Below, piece by piece: positions 8,333-17,472 of a stretch of 64,000 nucleotides of DNA. Source of the DNA: Paraplanobispora siamensis (GTDB taxonomy: Bacteria; Actinomycetota; Actinomycetes; Streptosporangiales; Streptosporangiaceae); NCBI RefSeq assembly GCF_016863175.1, contig NZ_BOOJ01000032.1:1-64000 (forward strand). The letters are read 5' to 3'. Under the pieces are notes generated by a model. The model worked only from the letters and a program-made list of their open reading frames with translations. It was not told the origin of the DNA and did not search any database. The number at the start of each line of letters is the position of its first letter. The first letter of the stretch is position 1. A program made the translations under genes and the position numbers.

Positions 8333-9208
8333 GTGCCCGGAGAGATCGCCGTACTCGTCAACCCCGCCGCCCGGGGCGGCCGCTCACGCGGCCTGCTCGC
8401 CCCCGTCCTGAACCGGCTCCGGCGGGAGGGGGCCGAGGTCTCGGTGATCGTCGGGGAGTCCCCCCAGGACGCCCTGGAACGTGCCTGCATCGCCGTGGCC
8501 GAGAGGCCCGACGCCCTGGTGGCCTTCGGCGGGGACGGCATGGTCCACCTGGCCGTGCAGGCGACGGCCGGGACCGACGTGCCGCTGGGCATCATCCCCG
8601 TCGGGACGGGCAACGACATCGCCGACGCCCTCGGCCTGCCCCGCAAGGACACCCTCGCCGCCGCCGAAGTCGTGCTCAGGCGGCGCATCCGCGAGGTCGA
8701 CGCGGCCAGGGTCGGCGAGGACGAGTGGTTCGCCAGCGTGCTGTGCTGCGGTTTCGACTCCCGGGTCAACGAGCGGGCCAACCGGCTGTCGTGGCCCCCG
8801 GGCATGGCCAAGTACCTGGTCGCGATGGTGCAGGAGCTGCGCAGCTTCGCGCCGATCCCGTTCCGGATCGGCCTCGACGACGAGGTCGTCGAGTGCGAGG
8901 CGATGCTGGTCGCGGTCGGCAACACCCGCTCCTACGGCGCCGGGATGCGGGTCTGCCCGGGAGCCCTGCCGGACGACGGCCTGCTGGACGTGACGATCCT
9001 GGGCGCCTCCCCCAAGGGGCAGTTCCTGCGCGCCTTCCCCAGCGTCTACAAGGGCACCCACGTCGGCCACCCCGCCGTCACCGTCAGGCGGGCCCGCCGG
9101 GTGACGCTGGAGGCCCCGGAGGTGGTCGCCTACGCCGACGGCGAGCGGATCGGCCCCACCCCCCTCACCTGCGAGGTCGTCCCCGGAGCCCTGCGCGTCC
9201 TGTGCTGA
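8333..9208 (+). CDS. Diacylglycerol kinase-family lipid kinase
   Basis: A 291-residue YegS/DgkB-type kinase expected to phosphorylate a lipid alcohol with ATP. Signatures are VLVNPAARGGRS at the N-terminus, the nucleotide-binding GGDGMVH and GTGNDIADALGLP, and the late YADGE motif. GTG 8333 has AGGGGAT upstream and lies 17 bases after tatC, so the three genes probably form an operon. The substrate cannot be read from sequence. Confidence 0.9.
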   Translation: MPGEIAVLVNPAARGGRSRGLLAPVLNRLRREGAEVSVIVGESPQDALERACIAVAERPDALVAFGGDGMVHLAVQATAGTDVPLGIIPVGTGNDIADALGLPRKDTLAAAEVVLRRRIREVDAARVGEDEWFASVLCCGFDSRVNERANRLSWPPGMAKYLVAMVQELRSFAPIPFRIGLDDEVVECEAMLVAVGNTRSYGAGMRVCPGALPDDGLLDVTILGASPKGQFLRAFPSVYKGTHVGHPAVTVRRARRVTLEAPEVVAYADGERIGPTPLTCEVVPGALRVLC

Positions 9209-9223
9209 GCCCGCGCGGGGCGG

Positions 9224-9245
9224 GCCGACGCCCCGCTCCGTCGGC
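9224..9245. terminator. Hairpin between convergent genes
   Basis: GCCGACG at 9224-9230 pairs with CGTCGGC at 9239-9245 across an eight-base loop, between the lipid kinase and the convergent hemerythrin gene. Confidence 0.45.
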
Positions 9246-9277
9246 GTGTCGCGGCGGGCCGTACGAGGGCCCGGAAC

Positions 9278-9693
9278 CTATCCGGCCGAGCCCGGGTGGG
9301 CCTTGTGGTGCATCTCCGCGAACATCTCCTCCGCCTGTGCCGCCGTCAGCCCCGCGTCGAGCACCGGCAGGTAGATCTCCTCTTCCTCGGCGAAGTGGAC
9401 CCGGACGAGAGCGTGCAGGCCGTACAGGATCCGCTGCAGGCCGCGGCGCTGCCCGGGGGCGGGAGGACCGGTCAGCGACGCCCGTGACCGCGCCGGCTCG
9501 CCGGTCAGCGCGACCACTTCCTCATGGTCCCTGCTCATGGTCGCCGTCGCCCCGGGCGCGTGCATGACCTCCTCGACTCTGGGGTACAGCACCGCGTCCT
9601 CCGCCTGTGCGTGCGGGATCAGGCGGTGGCGCAACGATTCGATGCCCGCACGAGATCCCGGTGTTCATCGCGCAACGGCTGTGCCACGACCAT
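9278..9693 (-). pseudogene. Hemerythrin HHE-domain protein, apparently frameshifted
   Basis: Two overlapping minus-strand frames together spell one hemerythrin-like protein of about 138 residues. The first frame starts at ATG 9693 behind a strong GGGAGG and reads MVVAQPLRDEHRDLVR. It then runs out of frame near 9645-9647. The other frame continues IESLRHRLIPHAQAEDAVLYP, then SRDHEEV and VHFAEEEEIYLPVL to the stop at 9278. One extra G in the GGG run would restore a single frame. The iron-ligand pattern (H in DEH, HAQAED, HEE, HFAEEE) is otherwise present. Either a recent inactivating deletion or a sequencing error explains this. Confidence 0.72.
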
Positions 9694-9817
9694 GACGACC
9701 ACCTCCCTCTCCTCTCCGGCCCGGGACGGCCGGATGCGACCAAGTCTCGGCAGGGACAGGGAACCGGACAGAGGCTTGAGTCCCTCCGGCTTGAGTCCCG
9801 TCACACGGCGGCCGGTG

Positions 9818-10540
9818 TCAGGACCCCAGGGCGATCAGGTGCATCTGCGACGAGTGCAGCAGGTGGGTGTAGACCTGCCGGACGTCGGGGGCGGTCAGCC
9901 CGTCGAGGGCCTTCTGCAGCGCGGCGATGCCGGTCTTCTCGACCGTCCGGGCCGCGTTCAGCGCCTCCTGCGGACCGGTCGCGCCCTGGGCCAGCAGCCG
10001 GTCGTAGGTCGTCTTCACCGAGGGCGTGGCGAAGGTTCCGGCCGCCCTGCCCGCGGTCGGGTCGGCGAGGCCGTACCGGGCGAGCAGGGCGCGCACGGTC
10101 GCCAGGCGTCGCTCCTCCCTGACCGCGATCCGGTCCAGGACCGGCAGGTCGTGACGGTCGGCGAAGGCGGTGTAGAGGTCGCGGGAGAGCTTCTCCTCCT
10201 CGGCCGTCGCCGCCAGAGCGGTCTTCTGGGCGTTGCTGAGCGTCCCGCTCGGCGCGCGTGCGCCGGACAGGTGGCAGGCACCCGGAGACCGGTCCCGGGC
10301 GTCCGGTGAACCCGCGGCCGGTCCGGCGGAGGGTCCCCACAGGCCCATGCCGGGAGCCCCGCCGTCGCCGCCCATCATCCCCATGCCCGGGCCGTAGCCG
10401 CCCGGCCATGGGTCCGGCGTGGGCTGGACGGCGGAGACGGCGGTGGAGACTCCGTCGAAGGCCAGGGCGGGGACGGCGAACAGCGCGGCCCCCAGGCCCG
10501 CACCCGCGACGGCGAGGGCTGTCTTCCGCATGCGATTCAT
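9818..10540 (-). CDS. Exported DUF2202 (ferritin-like) protein with Met/Gly-rich region
   Basis: A 240-residue protein with a clear signal peptide (MNRMRKTALAVAGAGLGAAL, cleavage probably after ALA). A Met/Gly-rich stretch with GPGMGMMGGDGGAPGMG follows (residues about 48-70). Residues about 100-240 form a DUF2202 ferritin-like helical domain (AEEEKLSRDLYTAFADRH and EERRLATVRALLARYG, which carry Glu residues in di-metal-like positions). GGGAGGA precedes the ATG. It is divergent from a two-component system, suggesting shared control. Metal handling is inferred; no reaction is known for the family. Confidence 0.8.
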   Translation of the reverse strand: MNRMRKTALAVAGAGLGAALFAVPALAFDGVSTAVSAVQPTPDPWPGGYGPGMGMMGGDGGAPGMGLWGPSAGPAAGSPDARDRSPGACHLSGARAPSGTLSNAQKTALAATAEEEKLSRDLYTAFADRHDLPVLDRIAVREERRLATVRALLARYGLADPTAGRAAGTFATPSVKTTYDRLLAQGATGPQEALNAARTVEKTGIAALQKALDGLTAPDVRQVYTHLLHSSQMHLIALGS

Positions 10541-10695
10541 GATTCCTCCCGGTTCCCGTGCTCCATGTCTGTGCTTTCACGGTCCGCCTCCGGCGGGCAG
10601 ATCCCGTGACGGCCGTGTGGAGACGGTGTGGAGACCCGGCGAGAAGGGCCTTTCGACCCTCGACGCCGTCATCGGCGGCGGCGTACATGTGGGGC

Positions 10696-11388
10696 ATGGC
10701 CCAGAACGTGCTGGTCGTCGAGGACGACAAGGAGATCAGGGAGGTGCTCCGCCGCTACCTGGAACGGGCCGGGTACGGCGTGACGACCACCCCCTCGGGT
10801 GCCGAGGCGCTGCGGCTGTCGGCCGCGGGCGGCGTCGATCTCGTCGTGCTCGACCTGGGCCTGCCCGACCTGGACGGCGTCGACGTGCTGCGCACCCTGA
10901 GGGAGGAGGGCCGGATGCCGGTGCTGGTGCTCACCGCGCGGACCGCGGTGGAGGACCGCATCCACGGCCTGCGGCTCGGCGCGGACGACTACGTGACCAA
11001 GCCGTTCAGCCCCATGGAGGTGACGCTGCGGGTGCAGGCGGTGCTGAACCGGGCGCGCGGCGCCTCCCCGGACTCCGGGCCGGTCACCTACGGCGGCGGC
11101 CGGCTCCGGATCGACGAGGCCAGGCACGAGGCGAGCCTCGACGGCAGGCCGCTCGACCTGACGCTGACCGAGTGGGGCCTGCTCACCGCCCTCACCTCGG
11201 TGCCGGGACGGGTCTACTCGCGGTACGAGCTGGTCAACCGGGTGCGAGGGTACGAGTTCGCGGGCTACGACAGGAGCATCGACTCCCACGTGAAGAACCT
11301 CCGCCACAAGCTGGGGCCGTCCGGCGCCCGGATCGTGCAGACCGTGGTGGGCGTGGGCTACCGGATGGGAATCGACCGTGACCGGTGA
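10696..11388 (+). CDS. OmpR/PhoB-family response regulator
   Basis: A 230-residue response regulator. The receiver domain (residues 1-118) has the acidic pair VVEDDKE, phospho-acceptor D53 in VVLDLGLPDLDG and Lys in VTKPFSP. The C-terminal winged helix (about 130-230) ends in the DNA-recognition segment YDRSIDSHVKNLRHKLG. ATG 10696 fits the family start MAQNVLVVEDD; ATG 10687 is an alternative. The kinase gene overlaps its 3' end, so the two are translationally coupled. Confidence 0.93.
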   Translation: MAQNVLVVEDDKEIREVLRRYLERAGYGVTTTPSGAEALRLSAAGGVDLVVLDLGLPDLDGVDVLRTLREEGRMPVLVLTARTAVEDRIHGLRLGADDYVTKPFSPMEVTLRVQAVLNRARGASPDSGPVTYGGGRLRIDEARHEASLDGRPLDLTLTEWGLLTALTSVPGRVYSRYELVNRVRGYEFAGYDRSIDSHVKNLRHKLGPSGARIVQTVVGVGYRMGIDRDR

Positions 11389-12811
11389 GCGGGCCCGTTC
11401 GCCCGTCCCCTCCTGGCCCCCGGAGCCGTCCGGCATGGGCTCCCCGCCCGCGCCGTTCGGCCCGCTCGGACGGCGGATGCTGGCGGCGTTCGCCCTGGTG
11501 GCCTCCGTCTCGGTGGTCCTGCTCACCCTGGCCGCCCTGGTCGGCGCCGACCGCGGGCTCACCGCCGCCCGGCAGGCCGACCGGGTCCGGGTGACCGGCC
11601 AGGTGGCCCTCGCGGCGGGGACGGCGTACGCGGCGGCCGGGAACTGGTCCGGAGCCGACCTCGGGCCCGCCACGGAGATCGCCGCCGGGGCGGGCGCCCG
11701 CCTGACGGTCCTGGACCGGGGGGGCGCGGAGGTCGTCTCGCCCCCGGGCATGCACCGGGGGATGGGCGCCGGTCACGGCGCCTCGGAGGCCCCCGTCGTC
11801 GTCGGCGGTCAGACCGTGGGCCGGGTGCGGCTGTCGTACGGAACGCCGGTCGCCGCCGGGGCGCGGGAGGTGGCCTGGGGATGGATCGGCGCCGCCGCGC
11901 TGCTGGCCCTGACGGCCGCGCTGGTGGCCGGGGCTGTGGTGACGCGGCGGCTGACCGGTCCGATCCTGCGGGTGGCGCGCACCGCCCGCGCCTTCGCCGC
12001 CGGCGACCGTTCGGCCAGGACCGCGATGACCTCCCCCGGCGAGCTGGGCGAGCTCGGCCGCGCCTTCGACCACATGGCCGGGGAGGTCGCCCGGGCCGAG
12101 GCGACGCGGCGGCGCCTGGCGGCCGACGTCGCCCACGAGCTGCGCACTCCGCTGGCCGCCCTCCAGGCCGGTCTGGAGGAGCTCCGCGACGGCCTGGCCG
12201 AGCCCGTCCCGGCCCGCCTGGCCGTACTGCACGACCAGGCCCTGCGGCTGGGCCGCGTCGTGGACGATCTGGCCCAGCTGTCGGCGGCCGAGGCGGCGGC
12301 CCCCGCGCTGCGCCTGCGCGAGGCGGACCCGGCCGAACTGGTCCGCGGGGTGCTCCGGACCCACATGCCCCGGCTCCACGCGGCGGGCCTGTCCCTGCAC
12401 GCCGATCTGGCCGGGGGTCTCACCGTCATGATCGATCCCGACCGCCTGCACCAGGCCGTCGGCAACCTGCTGGACAACGCCGCCCGGTACTGCCGCCCCG
12501 GCGACGCGGTCACCGTCACCGTCCGCGCGGGCGACGGCACCGCGGTCATCGAGGTGGCCGACACCGGCCCCGGGATACCCGCCGCGGAGCTGCCGCACGT
12601 CTTCGAGCGGCTCTGGCGCGGCCGTTCCGGCGCCGGGACGGCGGGCTCGGGAATCGGGCTGGCCGTGGTGCGCGAACTCGTCACCGCCCACCACGGCACC
12701 GTCACCGCGACCTCCGGCGCGTCCGGGGGAGCAGCCTTCACCGTCACCCTGCCGGCGGCCGCCCGCCGCGACGAGCATGCGCCGGACAGACCGGAATTGC
12801 GATATCGGTAG
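11378..12811 (+). CDS. Two-component sensor histidine kinase
   Basis: A 477-residue membrane kinase paired with the preceding regulator (11-base overlap). Order of parts: helix at about 40-62, an extracytoplasmic loop with a Met/His-rich segment GMHRGMGAGHGAS, a second helix at about 168-188, HAMP, a HisKA dimerisation domain with H253 in DVAHELRTPL, and an HATPase domain with N box (LLDNAARYC), DTGPGIP and GSGIGLAVV. The loop composition resembles copper-sensing kinases; the signal is otherwise unknown. Confidence 0.93.
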   Translation: MTGERARSPVPSWPPEPSGMGSPPAPFGPLGRRMLAAFALVASVSVVLLTLAALVGADRGLTAARQADRVRVTGQVALAAGTAYAAAGNWSGADLGPATEIAAGAGARLTVLDRGGAEVVSPPGMHRGMGAGHGASEAPVVVGGQTVGRVRLSYGTPVAAGAREVAWGWIGAAALLALTAALVAGAVVTRRLTGPILRVARTARAFAAGDRSARTAMTSPGELGELGRAFDHMAGEVARAEATRRRLAADVAHELRTPLAALQAGLEELRDGLAEPVPARLAVLHDQALRLGRVVDDLAQLSAAEAAAPALRLREADPAELVRGVLRTHMPRLHAAGLSLHADLAGGLTVMIDPDRLHQAVGNLLDNAARYCRPGDAVTVTVRAGDGTAVIEVADTGPGIPAAELPHVFERLWRGRSGAGTAGSGIGLAVVRELVTAHHGTVTATSGASGGAAFTVTLPAAARRDEHAPDRPELRYR

Positions 12812-12820
12812 GCTGAAGGC

Positions 12821-15550
12821 ATGACGACGCCTGCGGAACGCTACGCTGCCTTCCGTCAGAGCCAGGCCGAAAGCGGCCCGGCGCTGACCTCGTTCCGGGC
12901 TCTGTACGACTTCGGGCTGGACGAGTTCCAGCTCGACGCCTGCCGGGCACTGGAGGCGGGCGACGGGGTCCTGGTGGCGGCCCCCACCGGGTCGGGGAAG
13001 ACCGTCGTGGGAGAGTTCGCGGTCCACCTGGCGCTGGAGCAGGGCCGCAAGTGCTTCTACACCACCCCGATCAAGGCGCTGTCCAACCAGAAGTACAACG
13101 ACCTCGTCAAGCGGTACGGCGCCGCCAAGGTCGGCCTGCTCACCGGCGACAACAGCGTCAACGGCGAGGCCCCGGTCGTCGTCATGACGACCGAGGTGCT
13201 GCGCAACATGCTCTACGCCGGGTCCAACACCCTGGCCGGGCTCGGGTTCGTGGTCATGGACGAGGTGCACTACCTGGCCGACCGGTTCCGCGGCGCGGTC
13301 TGGGAAGAGGTGATCATCCACCTGCCCGAGTCGGTGCGCCTGGTGGCCCTGTCGGCCACGGTCAGCAACGCCGAGGAGTTCGGCGAGTGGCTCGGCACGG
13401 TCCGCGGCGACACCTCGGTCGTCGTCGACGAGCACCGTCCCGTCCCGCTCTGGCAGCACATGCTCGTCGGCCACCGCCTCTACGACCTGTTCGTCACCGA
13501 CGAGGACGGCCAGCGGCCGCTGGTCAACCCGAACCTGATGCGGCTGGCGCGCGACGAGGAGCGCCAGGCCTACGGCAGGGGCCGGCGCGGCTACTCCCGG
13601 CCGCGCAGGCCCGGCCCGCCCAACCGGGCCGAGGCCATCGAGCGGCTCGACGCCGACGGCCTGCTGCCCGCGATCACCTTCATCTTCTCCCGGGCCGGTT
13701 GCGACGCCGCCGTGCTGCAGTGCCTGTACGCCGGCATCCGCCTCACCACCGACGCCGAGCGCCACGAGATCCGGCAGATCGTGGACGAGCGCACCGCGCA
13801 CCTGCCCGACGAGGACCTGGCCGTGCTCGGCTACCTGGAGTGGCGCGACTGCCTGGAGCGGGGCCTGGCCGCCCACCACGCGGGCATGCTGCCCACCTTC
13901 AAGGAGGTCGTCGAGGAGCTGTTCACCCGCGGCCTGGTCAAGGCGGTCTTCGCCACCGAGACCCTCGCGCTGGGCATCAACATGCCCGCCCGCTCCGTGG
14001 TGATCGAGAAGCTCGACAAGTGGAACGGCGAGACCCACGCCGACCTCACCCCGGGGGAGTACACCCAGCTCACCGGCCGGGCCGGACGGCGCGGCATCGA
14101 CGTCGAGGGCCACGCGGTGGTGGTCTGGCAGCCGGGCATGGACCCGCTGCACGTCGCCGGTCTGGCCAGCACCCGCACCTACCCGCTGCGCTCCAGCTTC
14201 CGCCCCTCCTACAACATGGCCGTCAACCTCGTCGGCCAGGTCGGCCGCGAGCGGGCCAGGTCGCTGCTGGAGTCCTCCTTCGCGCAGTTCCAGGCCGACC
14301 GGGCCGTGGTCGGCATCGCCAAGCAGCTGCGCCGCCACGAGGAGGCGCTGGAGGGCTACCGCGAGGCGATGACCTGCCACCTGGGCGACTTCCCGGAGTA
14401 CGCCGCGCTGCGCAGGGCGCTGTCGGACCGCGAGGCCGAGCTGTCGCGCCAGCGCGGCGCGGCGCGCAGGACCCAGGCGCTGCGCTCGCTGGAGGCGCTG
14501 CGGCCGGGCGACATCATCCGCGTGCCCGGCGGGCGCCGCGCCGGGCTGGCCATCGTGCTGGACCCGGGCCTGAACTCCCGCGGCGAGGGCCCCTCCCCGC
14601 TGGTGCTCACCATCGGCAAGCAGGTCAAGAAGCTGTCGGCGGCCGACTTCCCGGTCCCGGTGGAGCCGGTCGAGCGCCTGCGCATCCCGAAGAACTTCAA
14701 CTCCCGCTCCCCGAAGGAACGGGCCAACCTCGTCTCCTCCATGCACGCCAAGATCGGCGACCGCGACTTCGGCAAGCCCGTGCGCGCCCGCGACCACGCC
14801 GTCGAGGACGAGGAGATCCTGCGCCTGCGCAGGGACATCCGCCAGCACCCCTGCCACGGCTGCGACGAGCGGGAGGACCACGCCCGCTGGGCCGAGCGCT
14901 ACTACAAGCTGCTGCGCGAGACCGAGGGCCTGCGCCGCAGGGTCGCCGGCCGCTCGCACGTCATCGCCCGCACCTTCGACAAGGTCTGCGGGGTGCTCGA
15001 CCAGCTGGGCTACCTCGAGGGCGAGACCGTCACCGCCGAGGGCCGCCGCCTGGCCCAGCTCTACACCGAGCTGGACCTGCTCACCGCCGAGTGCCTGCGC
15101 GCCGGGCTCTGGGACGGTCTCGACCCGGCCGAACTGGCCGCGTGCGTCTCGGCGCTGGTCTTCGAGTCCCGTCAGGCCGACGAGGCCCGCCAGCCGCGCA
15201 TCCCGGCGGGCGCCGCGCAGCAGGCGCTGGCGGCCATGGTCCGCCTGTGGGGCGAGCTGGAGGCGATCGAGAGCGACCACGGCCTGTCGTTCATCCGGGA
15301 GCCCGACTTCGGCTTCGCCTGGGCCGCCTTCCGCTGGGCCAAGGGCCACAGCCTGGACGCCGTGCTCGGTGACGGGATCAACGGCTCGGAGCTGGCGGCG
15401 GGCGACTTCGTGCGCTGGATCAAGCAGCTGCTCGACCTGCTCGGCCAGATCTCCGACGCGGCCCCCCGCGACAGCGCGATCAGGCGCAACGCGGGCAAGG
15501 CGATGGACGCGCTGCGGCGCGGCGTGGTGGCCTACTCCTCCGTCGGCTGA
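12821..15550 (+). CDS. helY: DEAH-type superfamily 2 RNA helicase, HelY/Mtr4-like
   Basis: A 909-residue Ski2/Mtr4-like helicase. Motif I APTGSGKT (K60), motif II DEVH (about 147-150), motif III LSATVSNAEEF, then FATETLALGINMPAR and motif VI QLTGRAGRRGID are intact. A long C-terminal part includes a beta-rich insertion (about 560-620) and a DSHCT-type helical domain at the end (WAKGHSLDAVL, GDFVRWIKQLLDLLGQI). The role is presumed to be RNA unwinding in decay or surveillance. The start lies ten bases after the kinase stop, but the operon link is probably incidental because helY belongs to the pafBC-tat block. Confidence 0.93.
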   Translation: MTTPAERYAAFRQSQAESGPALTSFRALYDFGLDEFQLDACRALEAGDGVLVAAPTGSGKTVVGEFAVHLALEQGRKCFYTTPIKALSNQKYNDLVKRYGAAKVGLLTGDNSVNGEAPVVVMTTEVLRNMLYAGSNTLAGLGFVVMDEVHYLADRFRGAVWEEVIIHLPESVRLVALSATVSNAEEFGEWLGTVRGDTSVVVDEHRPVPLWQHMLVGHRLYDLFVTDEDGQRPLVNPNLMRLARDEERQAYGRGRRGYSRPRRPGPPNRAEAIERLDADGLLPAITFIFSRAGCDAAVLQCLYAGIRLTTDAERHEIRQIVDERTAHLPDEDLAVLGYLEWRDCLERGLAAHHAGMLPTFKEVVEELFTRGLVKAVFATETLALGINMPARSVVIEKLDKWNGETHADLTPGEYTQLTGRAGRRGIDVEGHAVVVWQPGMDPLHVAGLASTRTYPLRSSFRPSYNMAVNLVGQVGRERARSLLESSFAQFQADRAVVGIAKQLRRHEEALEGYREAMTCHLGDFPEYAALRRALSDREAELSRQRGAARRTQALRSLEALRPGDIIRVPGGRRAGLAIVLDPGLNSRGEGPSPLVLTIGKQVKKLSAADFPVPVEPVERLRIPKNFNSRSPKERANLVSSMHAKIGDRDFGKPVRARDHAVEDEEILRLRRDIRQHPCHGCDEREDHARWAERYYKLLRETEGLRRRVAGRSHVIARTFDKVCGVLDQLGYLEGETVTAEGRRLAQLYTELDLLTAECLRAGLWDGLDPAELAACVSALVFESRQADEARQPRIPAGAAQQALAAMVRLWGELEAIESDHGLSFIREPDFGFAWAAFRWAKGHSLDAVLGDGINGSELAAGDFVRWIKQLLDLLGQISDAAPRDSAIRRNAGKAMDALRRGVVAYSSVG

Positions 15551-15902
15551 CCGGTCGGCCCGCCGCAGGTGACCGGCCGGTCACGGATGTGTGACCGAGA
15601 GTGTGCGTAACGTAACCGTGAGGTCTGTTTCCCGGCGGGCCCGGCTGGAAATGCCATGTCACGACTGTTGACCGGTTACCAGCAAGACCCGTCCCACGGG
15701 ACGGCCCCCGCGGGGCCCCACCCCTATCCTCCCCGCGAGGTCACCCCGCCGGATACGTCCGTGAAAGGAGCGCACTCGTCGACAAGCCCGACTCCCGCAA
15801 GACGGGGCCGCTCCGGAGGCGTCCGGTCGCGGCCCCGCTCGCGTGAGGGCCCCGACGGCTCCTTCACGAGACCGCGGCCGCCCGCTCCTCGGACCAGGCT
15901 GA
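15551..15902. other. Intergenic region between convergent helY and RNase genes
   Basis: 352 bases without a supported gene. A short plus-strand open frame here lacks a ribosome site and family resemblance. The region begins with a palindrome that is listed separately. Confidence 0.5.
15569..15584. terminator. Perfect 16-bp palindrome after helY
   Basis: GTGACCGGCCGGTCAC is fully self-complementary and lies 18 bases after the helY stop. Without a loop it makes a poor classical terminator. It may act as a cruciform or operator, or as part of a terminator in the transcript. Confidence 0.35.
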
Positions 15903-17357
15903 TCAGGCCAGGCTGAAGCGCACCTCCCGGGTGGCGGGGTCGGCGCGCGTCAGCCGTACCCGCACCGTGGCGCCCAGGGGGAGGTCCTCGCCGTCGCAGC
16001 GGGCCACCACCGGCGGGTCGGTGATCTGCACCTGGCCACCCGGGCGGTCCTCGTCCACGTCGATCACCACCGCCTCGAACGTCTGGCCCACCCGCTCGCG
16101 CAGCACCGACGCCTCGATCAGGTCCACGCACGCCCGCTCGGCCGCGGCCGAGCGCCGTCCGGTCGCCGCCATGACGCCCGGCAGCTCGCCCATGATCCGC
16201 TGGATCTCGTCGGGGACCGGCTCGCCCGCCGCGATCGCCAGGCAGATCTCGGTGGCGTAGCGGTCGATCAGGCGGCGCAGCGGGGCGGTCACGTGCGCGT
16301 ACGGCGCCGCCACCGCGGCGTGGAAGGCGCCGGGCGGCGGCGCGCCGTTGAACGCCACGTACTCGGCCCCCCGCAGCAGCACCGTCGACTCCTGCAGGAA
16401 CGCGGCCTGCTCGGGGATCTTCGGGTCGAGGTCGTGCACGACGTCGCCGTAGGAGGCCTCCTCGGCCCACGGGACCCCCAGGGCCGAGGCGATCCGGCGG
16501 ACCCGGGCCACCTCCCCGGCCGGGGCGGGCGGCAGCACCCGCAGCAGGCCGATCTCGGCGTCCAGCATCATCGAGGCGGCGGCCATGCCGGTCAGCAGCG
16601 AGATCTGCGCGTTCCACGCCTCGGCCTCCAGCGGCACGCGCACCACCACCTGGTAGCCGTCGCCGTCGGGCACCACCTCCCGCTCGGGGGTGGGCAGCGT
16701 GACGCCGTCCCTCTCCCGCTCCAGCGCCAGGCGCAGCCTGCCGATCTCCGACAGCAGCCGCAGCGTGCCGTCGGCGGTGCCGGTGTCCACCGCCGCCTGC
16801 ACGTAGTCGTAGTCGAGCCGCTCGCGGCTGCGCACCAGCGCCCGCGTCACGTCGGCGCCCACCATCCGGCCCTCGGCGTCCAGGTCGACGCACCACAGCG
16901 CGGCCGGCCGCACGGCGCCCGGCAGCAGGCTGGCCGCGCCCTCCGACAGGACCGGCGGGTGCAGCGGGATCCGCCCGTCGGGCAGGTAGACGGTCTCGCC
17001 CCGGGTGCGGGCCTCGCGGTCGATCGCGCTGTCGGGCCTGACGAACGCCCCGACGTCGGCGATGGCGTACCAGACGCGGTAGCCGCCGGGGCGCTCCTCC
17101 AGGTGCAGCGCCTGGTCGAGATCCATGGAACCGGGCGGGTCGACGGTGACGAGGGGCAGGTCGGTCCGGTCGGTCTCGGGCAGCCTGGGCACCTCGGCGA
17201 CCCACTCGGCCTCGTCGACGACGGCGCGTGGGAACTCCGCGGGCAGCTTCAGCTCCCGGCGGATCCGCTCCAGGCCCTCGTCGAGTCGCGGACGTGACTC
17301 CCCGGTCACCCTGATGCTCTCGTACGGCACGGCGCTCAACCTACCCGTCCTCGGCAT
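15903..17357 (-). CDS. RNB-domain ribonuclease (RNase II/R family)
   Basis: A 3'-5' exoribonuclease of about 484 residues. The RNB catalytic domain shows the metal-binding cluster DPPGSMDLDQALHLEE, AIADVGAFV, and the late YAHVTAPLRRLIDRY and GRRSAAAERACVDL segments. A short S1-like beta domain closes the protein (EAVVIDVDEDRPGGQVQI). It lacks the N-terminal cold-shock domains of RNase R, as is common for this short actinobacterial form. The start is uncertain: ATG 17357 is preferred, and GTG 17375 and a later GTG are possible. Confidence 0.88.
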   Translation of the reverse strand: MPRTGRLSAVPYESIRVTGESRPRLDEGLERIRRELKLPAEFPRAVVDEAEWVAEVPRLPETDRTDLPLVTVDPPGSMDLDQALHLEERPGGYRVWYAIADVGAFVRPDSAIDREARTRGETVYLPDGRIPLHPPVLSEGAASLLPGAVRPAALWCVDLDAEGRMVGADVTRALVRSRERLDYDYVQAAVDTGTADGTLRLLSEIGRLRLALERERDGVTLPTPEREVVPDGDGYQVVVRVPLEAEAWNAQISLLTGMAAASMMLDAEIGLLRVLPPAPAGEVARVRRIASALGVPWAEEASYGDVVHDLDPKIPEQAAFLQESTVLLRGAEYVAFNGAPPPGAFHAAVAAPYAHVTAPLRRLIDRYATEICLAIAAGEPVPDEIQRIMGELPGVMAATGRRSAAAERACVDLIEASVLRERVGQTFEAVVIDVDEDRPGGQVQITDPPVVARCDGEDLPLGATVRVRLTRADPATREVRFSLA

Positions 17358-17472
17358 GTCGGTCTCATCGGACACTCCGGGCGTCCGCCGGCCAGCAGGC
17401 GGACGCCCGGACCACCACGTCTTCCCCGGCACGGCGCGGTGAATCGCCGCGGGCCCCCGCCGGCCGCGGCGG

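Noticed and set aside
11234-15349. Minus-strand open frame of 1,371 codons across the kinase and helicase genes
   Set aside because: It is antisense to two genes with complete family motifs, is extremely rich in Gly/Ala/Val/His/Gln, and shows no domain. Long antisense frames are expected at this GC content.
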